Part shown: positions 35,501-46,200 of the stretch, piece after piece
How the letters are laid out: each line of letters opens with the position of its first letter
Position numbering within the stretch: the stretch's first letter is position 1
Source of the DNA: Ciona savignyi
Lineage: Eukaryota > Chordata > Ascidiacea > Phlebobranchia > Cionidae
Assembly: GCA_000149265.1 (NCBI GenBank)
Contig: CH003110.1
Coordinates: 871,486-935,485, forward strand
DNA: 64,000 nucleotides
Reading direction: 5' to 3'
Notes under the pieces: model-generated
What the model saw: the letters and a program-made list of their open reading frames with translations, nothing else
What the model was told of the DNA's origin: nothing
Databases searched by the model: none
Program-made: the position numbers and the translations under genes

Positions 35501-38500
35501 TAGAATGCTTGCATTGTTGTATCCATTGCTTCATCCGTTTTTTTGTCGTTGTGAGGAAATCGATGAAAGAGCACAGGTGGATTGGAATTTCGTGTGCTGT
35601 AATAGGAATTTGTACATCCCGGAGCAAAACAATATGCTCCAATCACTCTTCCTTCGTTTTCAGTGGCTTAACTTTAGGCATTTTACAATATCTAATAAAA
35701 AGAACTAAATTGGAAAAGTGGTATATTCTTATTAACTTATTTGGGTAGTTAAGTAGAAATCTATTATATATATTCTTCACTTAGGTATCTCAGTGCTTGC
35801 TGTGTACTTATTGTCGGACTACACATCGGCTACTGTGGATTAACTGGTTTATGCAATAAGTGGTATTCTCAACCAGTAGGCTAATGCTCAGTTTCAATAA
35901 CAGCAGACAGTAAATGAACAACAGCAAAACATTATACAAACAGCCAAGGTAAACCATGAAAGAAATAGGCTTTTCCCACCGCATAGTCTAGCCTTTGCTT
36001 GATGGCTGGTTTATTTCTATAAATTGCTGGCAGTTACAGTTTAATGCATTCTGTTCTAGTTTTCTTGTTCTGTCTTTACTTTTATGATTTATGATATAAA
36101 TTGCTAAGACTTATTATTCTAAAGTCATTGAAATACGAGACCTGTATACCTCAGCTTTCAGCTTAGGTCAAGGACCGTGCAGGCCTTAATGACCGCGCTT
36201 AAAGTAAGCTGTCACCATGTACATTGGTTCAGTAAGGCTACATGAAAAGTGTTATGCTAAGTCTTTATAAAAAAAACGAAAATACAACGCTCTTGCAAAC
36301 GCTTCTGTTACTAATTCACCTCTAAACTGGCACATGATTGTATACAATGCATATAGGCACGAAATCTCAACAACGTCAATGACGTAATACGGGAAATCCC
36401 CTAACATAAAATGAAATGCATATTTGCTCATAACTCTTTAACAAAAAAATATTGGAAGAAACTGATTTGATTTTTGAAATCAGCGTATTTTTTTCCATTT
36501 ATTAAGATATTCTTAAAATCGACTTCAGTTCCCCTTTAAGGGGATAAAAATAACTATCCTCTTCTATTCAAATTTACCAAAATTGTATTCATAAACTGTT
36601 AAAATATGCAATTTTACTTCAGGTATAGAATCAGCATTAAAATAATTTTGCATGGTCTTCAATTGTTTAATATATTTTAAAGTAGTTCGAGATTCCAGAT
36701 TTGAAATCTAAAATAATTCATGAATTCACGCAGTTTCCTAACATCACTAGTATCAAAAGCATTCAGGTCATTTTTTCTTTTACAATTATTCTAAAATCAT
36801 TATCTGGAATCTAGAATTTCGAACCGGTCAATAATAGACTTGCAGAGTGAGAAAAAATCGTTTTACAAATTAATTTTGTCCGGCCCGATGGTCTAGCGGT
36901 TAAGTGCGTCGCCTTTCAATTGAAAGGTTGCAGGTGCGAAACTGGTCGCTAGCTAGTCGGTTGTGTCCTTGGGCAAGGCACTTTACGGACATTGCCTGAA
37001 CCCAGCGGATTAATGGGTTCTACCAAATTGAAGGAACGTGTCTATCATATACAACACACTGCAATAGCTCCGGTAACCCGACGATGGGCGCGAGGTGATC
37101 TGACGATTGCCCGTGTGATAACCCCCTAGGTTTTCTCATTCACGGGGATAAACATGAATATCCTATCCTATCCTAATTTATAAAAGTTTTGAATTGTATG
37201 TATGATTGATGAATTATATTTAACTTTTAATTTCAATCATAATCACTGTTAACTAAAAATCTTTTTAAATATTTATATTTTTTAATCTAAATTATATAAA
37301 CAAATCTAATTTTGTTTCACTGTAGGCACTTAATTTCGAAATGCTAGAATAAAAAAATAATTCCAAATCACACTCAAATGTTGGTTCTTGAATGGACTTC
37401 TTAACAAAAGGAAATCACTGCAAAATGGTTTAACAAAATTATAGCAATATTTTGAATAAAGCAATATTGGTAAAATATCAAAATATCAAAAATAAAGCAA
37501 TATTTTAAATAAAGCAATATTGTTAAAATAATAAAATATCAAAAATAAAGCAATATTGTTAAACAAAAATAAAGCAATATTTTGAATAAAGCAATATTGT
37601 TAAAATATCAAAAATATCAAAAATAAAGCAATATTGTTAAACAAAAATAAAGCAATAATTTAGCTATTTCCAATTACCACTGCAGACACACTTTAGGTTG
37701 CATTCCATTTGTGAGAGTTCTACAAAGTTGACATAAATATCTCAATAATGATTCAAACACTCACCCTGTTTTCACAGATTTGTTCTATTGAACTAGTCGG
37801 TCGTATGATTGGCGGTCCTGGTCATATAGTCGCCCTTGACTTTGCACTTCGTTCCCCTGGTTACCGTCATACAATTGCTGATTGTGAAGAGTGGGTTTTT
37901 GGTGGAGTAGACACCACAACTAAGTATGTAAAATGCAATGGTGATGGTATGGCTATTTTCTATTAGGATAAGATATTCTGTATTCCTTGTGATTGGAAAA
38001 TGCAAGGAGCGTTAACATACAGGAAATCGTCAGATTACCTTGCGCCCAGAATCGAGTTACCAGAGCGATATCAGTGTGCTGTAAATGATTCAGATGTTAC
38101 TTTAATATAGCAGAACTCATCATTTCTGAGTTTAATCAAAGTTCATTAAGCACCTTACACAAGGACACAACCGACTATATAGCGACCAGTTTCTAATCTG
38201 CAACATTTCAGCTAAAAGGCGATGCACTAACAAACCAAGCTAATCAGGTGTTGTTTAAGTCCACAATTTCTCTTTTTCCCTACCCAGCAATCCCATCTTT
38301 TCACCTCAGTGAATACTTCATGGTAATGGTGGACAACCGTGACGCCGACACCATTCTTCCCATCATCAGCAAGAACATCAAGAGAGGAACGGAAATAGAA
38401 TGGAGAGACGAAGGAAATATTCCCGGTATGTTTCGAGAATTTTTATTCACAGAGTTTTATAATGTATGTGTCACATCAGTTATGGAAAAAATCCTTAAGA

Positions 38501-39363
38501 ATTTATACATGGTTATGTTGGGATAACTCCTAAGGAAAATATGTGTGTGTGGAAGTGATATATTTTGACCGATTAGCTTGGTGGATTAGTATGTCTCCTT
38601 TTAGCTGAAAGGTTGCAAGTTTGATACTGGTCGGTAAGTAGTGGGTTGTGTCCTTGGACAAGGCACTTAACGGACTTTGCCTGAACCCAAAGGATTAATG
38701 GGTTTTACTAAATTGACTTGTCCAAGGACAAAACCAATTATCTAGCGACCAGTTTCTGAAAAGAGACGGACTAACCCACCAAGCTTATCTGTCCGAATTC
38801 TCAATCATACACAACACACTTCAATAGCTCCAGTAACCCGAAAGTGGGCGCGAGGTGATCTAACGATTGCCTGTGTGTTATCCCCCTTGGTTTTCCTGGT
38901 CACGAGGATAAACATGAGTATTCTATCCTATCCTGTCCTATAAAAAGACCATAAAATCAAACCTCCAGCATCAGCTAATTCCCATCCCGCCACCCTTCGG
39001 TCGGCATTCCGACGCCCTACCAACGAGCTAACCGGCATATATCCAGACTTGGGATTAAACAACACCTCTCCGAAATTGAAACGTCCACGAAAAACCACCA
39101 CCAGGAAAAACCTCATTGAGAAGTACTGGAAGCAATGCGAGCTTCAGTTTGCCGAGAAAAACGGCGCAAATCGCGAGTTTATCCCCTCATTTCTAGAGGA
39201 GTTTATGTGGCGCAAGCAACATCCGAAAAAGAACCATTTCTCCGAGATAATTAGGGCGATTTCCATACTGTACCCTCAGTATTACGCCGAGGAAACGGTA
39301 GTATCGTCACATTCGGAAGAAATTGCCGCGAATGTAGTTGTCGCTGATCAAGAATCTTCATAA
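32549..39363 (+). CDS. Merlin/ISXO2-like DDE transposase-derived protein, 5 exons, complete
   Basis: Exons: 32549-32761, 33234-33416, 37778-37923, 38310-38425, 38969-39363 (stop TAA). GT/AG borders and phases agree; 1053 nt, 350 aa. The start follows an in-frame TGA. Residues 1-75: helical lead and a zinc ribbon (CPTCGKIM ... WRCKGRSC). Residues 80-130: the RKDSFFAKSNL region and a helix-turn-helix-like segment typical of ISXO2-like transposases. First catalytic Asp at 153 (GGPGHIVALD), then EEWVFGG; the NRDADTILPII segment; second Asp candidate at 214 (EIEWRDEG, one residue off the usual GT.I..D spacing and lacking the following W..Y); third residue Glu-270 (NLIEKYW) and the C-terminal EEFMWR motif. 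Four introns containing SINEs and a nested transposon, no terminal repeats around the gene and an unbroken frame suggest host domestication. Catalytic competence is doubtful. A spliced autonomous element is the alternative. Confidence 0.82.
32885..33055 (-). mobile_element. SINE fragment in intron 1 of the Merlin-derived gene
   Basis: GGTAACCGGAGCTATTGCAG, GTGCCTTTCCCAACGACAC and CCAGTTTCAAACCTGCAA in antisense order; tail and head are missing. Confidence 0.7.
33443..33740 (+). mobile_element. SINE in intron 2 of the Merlin-derived gene
   Basis: Complete from the tRNA-like head (AGGGTTGCAGGTTCGAAACT) to the ATATCCTATCATATCCTA tail. A poorer copy follows at 34005-34245. Confidence 0.85.
35013..35324 (+). 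CDS. Protein with P2X7 intracellular (ballast)-like cysteine motif
   Basis: A single-exon ORF of 103 residues in the centre of the inverted-repeat element. Residues 60-78 read WCRCKNC....PQECLCC, followed by C94 in TWxC-type context. This W-C-x-C-x2-C-x8-C-x-C-C pattern is the zinc-binding core of the cytoplasmic ballast domain of the P2X7 receptor, which also occurs as a lone domain in many invertebrate proteins and transposons. The first 50 residues are polar and unrecognised. It is not part of a receptor here: no membrane segment is present. Whether it is expressed is unknown. Confidence 0.6.
   Translation: MDDSFQHSGMDERSFIVHNKTTQIQSYAFEPRKTSESISEDANPIEENVYLETLPIDMTWCRCKNCILMDTPQECLCCINVHAFVHKITPDWTCITKSLDYHV
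35430..35690 (-). pseudogene. THAP zinc-finger domain, frameshifted
   Basis: On the minus strand one frame gives CFAPGCTNS, then LFHRFPHNDKK; after a run of seven A (near 35560) the next frame continues with W.QQCK...TAVCSAHICDKDY. Together these are the C2-C/H, FHRFP, W and CSxH elements of a THAP domain in the right order and spacing. The break at the A-run splits the domain. THAP domains are the DNA-binding N-termini of P-element-type and Kolobok transposases. Confidence 0.6.
36878..37175 (+). mobile_element. Best preserved full-length SINE (298 bp)
   Basis: Starts GTCCGGCCCGATGGTCTAGC (tRNA-like A-box region), then GGTTGCAGGTGCGAAACTGG (B-box region), body, and tail ATCCTATCCTATCCTA. The flanks show TAATTT/TAATTT-like direct repeats. 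This copy can serve as the reference for the family in the window. Confidence 0.92.
37435..37660 (+). repeat. AT-rich minisatellite of AATAAAGCAATATTGTTAAA units
   Basis: Seven or more irregular repeats of AATAAAGCAATATT with GTTAAAATATCAAAA spacers, about 120 bp upstream of exon 3 of the Merlin-derived gene. Confidence 0.85.
37965..38248 (-). mobile_element. SINE in intron 3 of the Merlin-derived gene
   Basis: Antisense copy with tail at 37965 and head near 38245, about 60 bp from the acceptor of exon 4. Confidence 0.75.
38566..38941 (+). mobile_element. Composite SINE in intron 4 of the Merlin-derived gene
   Basis: A sense copy interrupted at about 38715-38795 by an antisense head fragment (GGACAAAACCAATTATCTAG). 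The tail ends 27 bp before the exon 5 acceptor. Confidence 0.75.
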
Positions 39364-40430
39364 AAGACGCCATTTTTTAGTTTTTGCGAACGTATTTTTT
39401 TCTTCTGACTTTAACGATTATGGTTTGTGTCGCTATTTTTGCAATTTATCGAGTTTTAAAAAAAGGCCATTTCGTTGTTCTCTTTTGTTCATTATTTATT
39501 TTGATATTTAGATCCATCATTTGATTTATCCCTGTTTTATTTGTGCATTTGTATCTAGTGCGTCATTCGTTAGCGTTGAACCGCTAAGCAAGAAACCGAA
39601 TTTTAGCAGGAGTCACGAGTTCCGTAAGAAAAGTTGGGATATGATACTCCGGATATCCTCATTAGTGGTAAAATACAGGGGTCTTATTCATATATTGAAT
39701 TATAATTTCTAATTAGAATAGGATATTCATGTTTATTCTCATGGATGGGAAAACCAAGAGGGCCATAGCGAATCACCAGATCACCTCGCGCGCGTCAGGT
39801 TAACGGAGCTATTGCAGTGTGTTGTACATTATCCACACGTTCGTTCAAGTAGAACCCATTAATCATTGCCAAGAACACCACTGACTAGCTAGCGATCAGT
39901 TTCCAAACTAACCCTACGGCCGAAGGGCGACCCACCAGACTAAACATATTATTACCTTGTGTCCGAACTCCGGTTTACGCACCGTGCTAAGTAATGACTT
40001 GCTATTTTTGTTAAACCCGGCAAACGACTGGGTTTACGCAACGTACACAAATATTTTCAAGTGAATGTCCGATGCGTTTATATTAACCGTCAGCAGATAT
40101 TCCGCGATTAGGCGCTAGTATATGATATTCATGCCAAAAAACGATTACGGTCGTGTGGCCAAATGGATAACGCGACCGATACATATACCTACTCGTATAC
40201 AAAAACGAACACATCATGGGTTCGAAACTTATCTTCGTAAAAAAGAGTACGGTCGTGTGGCCTAATGGTTAACGCGACCGATACATGATATACCGGGCAC
40301 TACACAAATATGGATCCTAGTGAAACTTTGCTTAGTAAATAAATACATTCATATTTATTCCCCAATTAAACCCAGTGTTTCTTTTTCAACTGTGCGAAAT
40401 ATCACACACGCACTAAAATAGGCCCTGCAA
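39364..40430. other. Region between the Merlin-derived gene and the minisatellite
   Basis: Holds an antisense SINE (39716-39945) and two tandem heads of the second tRNA-like family (40148-40240 and 40252-40290, each GTCGTGTGGCC.AATGG). No gene recognised. Confidence 0.6.
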
Positions 40431-40438
40431 CCGTACAT

Positions 40439-41182
40439 GGTAGGGACTTTGGAAATGTGGCACAGATGGACAGGCGGTGTGCTTATCAAGGTTGATTTGT
40501 GTGGAAATGTGTATGGTAGGGACTTTGGAAATGTGGCACAGATGGACAGGTGGTATGCTTATCAAGGTTGATTTGTGGGGGAATGTGTATGGTAGGGACT
40601 TTGGAAATGTGGCACAGATGGACAGGTGGTGTGCTTATCAAGGTTGATTTGTGTGGAAATGTGAATGGTAGGGACTTTGGAAATGTGGCACAGGTGGTAT
40701 GCTTATCAAGGTTGATTTGTGGGGGAATGTATATGGTAGGGACTTTGGAAATGTGGCACAGATGGACAGGTGGTGTGCTTATCAAGGTTGATTTGTGTGG
40801 AAATGTGAATGGTAGGGACTTTGGAAATGTGGCACAGATGGACAGGTGGTATGCTTATCAAGGTTGATTTGTGGGGGAATGTGTATGGTAGGGACTTTGG
40901 AAATGTGACACAGATGGACAGATGGTGTGCTTATCAAGATTGATTTGTGTAAAAATGTGTATGGTAGAGAGTTTGGAAATGTGGCATAGATGGACAGGTG
41001 GCGTGCTTATCAAGGTTGATATGTGTATCGTAAGGACTTTGGAAATGTGGCACAGATGGACAGGTGGTGTGCTTATTAAAGTTGATTTGTGTGGAAATGT
41101 GTATGGTAGGGACTTTGTTAATGTGGCACAGATGGACAGGTGGTGTGCTTATCAAGGTTGAATTGTGTGGAAATGTGTATAA
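40439..41182 (+). repeat. 76 bp minisatellite, about 10 units
   Basis: Unit begins GGTAGGGACTTTGGAAATGT and includes CAGATGGACAGGTGGTGTGC and ATCAAGGTTGATTTGTGTGG. Starts at 40439 and 40515 fix the period at 76. One unit lacks the GATGGACA part. Both strands stay open in one frame, so predicted ORFs here are artefacts. Confidence 0.95.
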
Positions 41183-41224
41183 GTGCCAAAATTACCACGT
41201 ACTAAACCTTCAAGTTAACAGTAA

Positions 41225-41665
41225 CAGAAACTTTTCCAAGTAATAACATTTATTACAATTAAAAAAAACAAGGCTAACTGTTTTAAATGAAAATCTTTGA
41301 AAATTTAAATGGCATAGTTTGTCTATGGTAAGCTGCATGTGTGGACATCCAAGCCAACACAAGCTGTTCAAAACACAGGTCATAAAAAAGTAAAAGTACG
41401 TATTACAATTTAAACAGCAAAGCTAATTCGCGTATTTGAAAATTTTAAAAATTATAATTTGAAAGTTTGCACAAGACAAAAATTTATAGTTTGAAAGTTA
41501 CCACAAGACAGCCATTTAAAAGTACGTTGGAAAAGTAATAACATTTAGTACAATTTAAAAAAACAAACCTAATTCTTGTGATTGAAAATCTTAAAAATTC
41601 ATAATTCGAAAAAGTCACCACAAGACAGCCATTCAAAAGTACGTCAGAAAAGTATTAACATTGAA
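41225..41665 (+). repeat. Degenerate AT-rich tandem repeat
   Basis: About four diverged units of roughly 115 bp sharing AAGTACGT, AGTAATAACATTTA and CACAAGACAGCCATT. From 41670 to 43236 there is only AT-rich unique sequence with no recognised gene. Confidence 0.55.
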
Positions 41666-43236
41666 ATATTAACACTTGGATGAAAATGTGCTGTTAGTCC
41701 AAGCACAGAATGACATTTATACACACAGTACTATGATCGATATACAGTGCATGGGTGTTTGAAGTACATTTGGTAACGGAAATGTATTAGAATTAATATT
41801 CGGGAAATATGTTTTGGTGGTTAACGAAAAAAAGGGAAAATCAACTTTATAAAATAGCAGTTTTTGTTTTACAACTTTATTGCTGCAGTAATACTGAAAT
41901 GTAAGTATTATTATAACACTTAATTGGACTTATATATTAAAAAATAACCGGGTTAACAAAGTTGAAAATTTTTCCAAAATTTTTTTAACACATTTTTTTA
42001 TCTTGAAAAGTTTTCGTCCAAAATGTAGTGAAATAATTTTGAAATACTTAACCCAAAATACAACACAATATTTCCTTTAAAAAACAAAGAATAATCTAAC
42101 ATATGGCACATACAATATATTAGAATTGCAACACTTATCAATATATGACATGGACATTACAGGAAAATTGACTTAAAAAAATTTGATTTTTCACAGTCGA
42201 AATTTTTTATCTCAGTTCGTTTGATTTTTAAAATGGTCGCTTGCCCAAGATAATTTCATTTTTAGGAAACTATTGGCAAGAGTATGGTTAAAAGAATGTT
42301 TAGAAAAAATATGGCTTTTATCCATTGATGCATGTAAACCAGTTAAGTTTAATAGGATGCTTTTGTATTTTAAATTTGTATGTTATATAATCCGATGCCT
42401 AAAGTCACTGGAGCTATTGCAGTGCTATTAAGATATCGAATATAAACATATAAATTCTATCTTAATGAATGGTAAAAATTATATTCATATATTTGTCAAA
42501 AAATGATATTTCTTTGTTTTTCGTTGGATAACGCTTATGCCCAAAGTCGAGTTATTAAGTTTACTATTTGTATAACCTATTTTAAGCCAGAGTTTAAGTC
42601 CGGGCTCTCTTCAATGCCCTGCTAAGTATAATTACAGATATAAGGTTGATACACACATTGTGTTCAGAAAACGTGGCCCATATTCGCAGAGAAGTACATA
42701 ATGGACTGAGGAATGGCTTATTAAACACAAAAAAGGTTCAGAAATGTTCGTAAAAATAAAATAAATGAAAAATTTCTTGTAGGTTGGAAAAGAAGACGAT
42801 TTAAATTCATATAAAAGTAAAATTTCTTACAGTTAAATGATTCACACATGAAACTTGATTTGATAGAGGGCAAAAAATACGAATATTTCACAACAAATAA
42901 CATTCAGAAAAAAAATTATAATTTGTTTTTATTGTTATGGAGTTGGGGCAAGATTTTTGGTGTCTCGGTTGGAATCGGTGTCATGATCGCGAATATTTAA
43001 TTTCGATAAAATATTGCGCAATTTATGGGTTTTTGGGTTGGGTCATGATCGGAACATTTATTTACGATAAAAAAATGCGCAATTCTTAGGTGCGCCGAAC
43101 ACAATTTCGCAGGGTCAACGTTATTAGGTTAACATTGGGGGTTTCGGGCAAGATTTTCGGGGTTTAGGTTGCAATAAAGGGATAATTGAGAAGATTTAGC
43201 TAAAAACTAATTTACGGCCTTAGAAACATGGAAATA

Positions 43237-46200
43237 TTATAAAACCCGATATTTTGTGATGTGCCTACGACGCCACAGTTGTATCATTATGGAATGGAAA
43301 GCGTCGTTAGGTTGGGCTGGGTTGCTCCAAACGAAATGAGAATAAACACTTTTGATGTATTCCTGCATTCCATACAGTTGGTTGGCAGAGATACTTTGTA
43401 ACACTGATTTCAATATTGATATCTGTGGGGGGTATAATGAAAAATTAAGCTTGTATGTAATAGAAAGCAAAAAGTATAAAGTTAAAATTGCACTTTTTAT
43501 ATTGAGACATTTCGAAATGTAACTTAATTTTATTATCAATTACAGCATAATGCATGTAGTTATAGGATAGTCTAAGCAAAAAGCATAAAGTCAAAACTGT
43601 ACTTTTCATTTTAAGACGTTTCAGAATGTAACCAAATTCCATTAACAATTACAGCATAATGCATTTTAAAATATACATACATATATTTAGTTTAATTCCA
43701 AAGGTTGTGATCTTGAAAAAAACAGCACATGTAAACTAAGTAATTTGTATAAATCGTGAATATTTGGGATGTGGAATTGATAGTCTAAGCAAAAAAGGAT
43801 TAAGATAATATAGAATCCAATAAAAAATGGAATAAATTTACATCTCATTATTGTATCAATATAAAAAGTACATTTATTACTTTATGCTTTTTGCTTAGAC
43901 TATCCTACAACTCCATGCATTATGCTGTAATTGATAATTGAATTGAGTTACATTCCGAAACGTCCCAATATAAAAAGTTTTAAATTATGTATTTTGTGTA
44001 AACTAATCAAGACTAATGAGAATGTACACAGAATGGATTGTTGCACTTTGACTCAGAGATAATTCATTAACCCAATGACATCACTTAACACACTTTTGCT
44101 AATGAGGCATTAGAAATCTACTGTGTGTGACTAACAATGGACATAATGACATCACAAAGAGCTAATCTCTCTCTTTGAGTGTCATTGACTTTAAGTACTT
44201 GGAGTGTTTGAAAAAATAACCATTTTAATTAATCTATTGTATTTATTTTGTTCAATTACTTTATAGCTTAAGACTGTGTTTACTTTGATTAATGTATATT
44301 TCGTCATTATATATGCTGTGTATTCTTAGAGTTAATAAGGAGTGATACACTTTTTGTGATATAACTTCCACAGATTAGACAAAAGGGTGTGTCGCCTTTC
44401 AACCATAAGGTTTAAGGTTAAAAACTGGTCGCTAGCTAGTCAATTGTGTCCTTGGGCAAGTCACTTAATGGACATTGCATGAACTCAGTGGATTAATGGG
44501 TTCTACTTTGGGCTTAGGGAAAGTGTGGCCTGGGTTTGGAAAATGGTTGGAGAATGAAGGGGTTATTTGTGCAAAGGTGAAGGGTTGCCTGGGGCTTGGA
44601 AAGAAAGTTGTTCGGAGCTTAAAAAGTGGGTTATCTGAAGCTTAAAACTTTTCTTTAGTAGTTTATCTTTTAGTAGACTTAAAATAGAGATTGGAATGGG
44701 GCTACCTGGGGCATAAGTTTATTAAATCATTCCTGACAAAACTCACCTGGGACTCGGGGAGAATAACAGACATCTTGCCCCAATCCACCAGCCCTTGCAG
44801 GGGTAGATGGTAATGGTCGGATATGATCACTGGGACACAACCCATGAATATCGCCTCCATGAGTCTTGGACTCCACGACTGTGGAAGGGAATGTTGTTTA
44901 CTTTGCAGCACAAGAATGGGGACGGAGCAGTTTTAAATGAATTAATGGATGATGGTTGAATATACATCCAGGCTGTAATTGCCCTGGCAAGCCACTTTAC
45001 ATTGCTTCAACCCAGTGGTATCTAATGAGTTGTCCAAATTAAAAGTCATGTTTGATTATCCACACACTGTAATATCTTCAACAACTCGAATGTGAGCATG
45101 AGGTGTATTACTGTGCACCTAAGGAAGCCACTTTACATTGCTCCAACTCAGTGGTATCTAATAAGTCGTCCAAATTGAAAGTCATGTCTGATTATCCACA
45201 CATTGTAATAGTTATAGCAACTCGACTGTGAGCATGAGGTGTATTACTGTGCACCTGAGCAAGCCACTTTACATTGCTCCAACCCAGTGGTATCTAACGA
45301 GTCGTCCAAATAGAAAGTCAGGTAAAAGTTGTACGAACGTGGCAAAGTTCTATTAACGTCAATAACCACGCCTTCAGCAACTCGACTTTGGCCAGGACGC
45401 AATAATAAGTTCGGCGAAAATATTTACACCAACGGCCAACCACAATACATTAATTATCGCCTCATGAAAATTAAACCAAACATTAAACTTAAAACCAAAC
45501 AGAACTGGGAGATATTACCTCATTACATCGATTATGTTGACCAAGTTCAAGATTAAATGATAAGGGCTGATATTTTGACGACAGATTAATAATTAAAATT
45601 ACCACAAACTTGACAGTAATGAACAGTGTAAGCCGAAAAAAGATAAGAAAGTCGTGCGGTTTTAATTCGGGTTGGTTTTGTGCAAATGTACGGTCTAGAC
45701 TTTGGATACGTGATTGGCAAGAAATATTGTCTGCATTGCAATTTTTGTCACGTCTGCGTCGCCAAAAAAAAAACGCTCCGAAATTTTTTTTTTTATTTTT
45801 CTAATGGATATCCTACAAATGAATTTTTTTCATTTTCATTAATGTGGTGGTTTTTTACATGACTGTTTAGTCGGTTAACGAAGATTTATGCCCATTAAAA
45901 TCTCTAAACTTTTGCTATTTTTTAAATAGATATTATATTTTGCTATTTTTTAAATAGATATTATATTTGTTATTTTTTACATTTTGCCATTTTTTTATAT
46001 TTTTCCATTTTTCCATTTTTATTTTTTTTTATATAAATAGGCTATTTTTTATATTTTTCCACAATTTATTTTTTATTTTTTTAGATTTAAATACTTTTTA
46101 AAACTTTGCTACTTGAGTAACTGTTATCCTGTTACCGTCTTTTACCAACAGAGCTGGTTTATTTGTGTGGAAATGTGTACGGTACGGACTTATAGACATA

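Larger units (their letters stand above)
34252..36535. mobile_element. 2.3 kb TTAA-flanked element with 582 bp terminal inverted repeats (Kolobok-like)
   Basis: Inverted repeats at 34252-34833 and 35955-36535 match over nearly their whole length; ends read AGGGG(G)AACTG. TTAA flanks both sides (34248-34251, 36536-36539). The 1.1 kb centre holds two convergent coding remnants: a P2X7-ballast-like ORF (35013-35324, plus) and a frameshifted THAP region (about 35631-35463, minus). TTAA duplication plus THAP is characteristic of the Kolobok superfamily; piggyBac also uses TTAA. No transposase core is visible, so it is nonautonomous or decayed. It lies in intron 2 of the Merlin-derived gene. Confidence 0.78.

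Noticed and set aside
40486-41161. Long frames on both strands with HLCHISKVPT-like repeats
   Set aside because: Artefacts of a 76 bp minisatellite that lacks stops in some frames.
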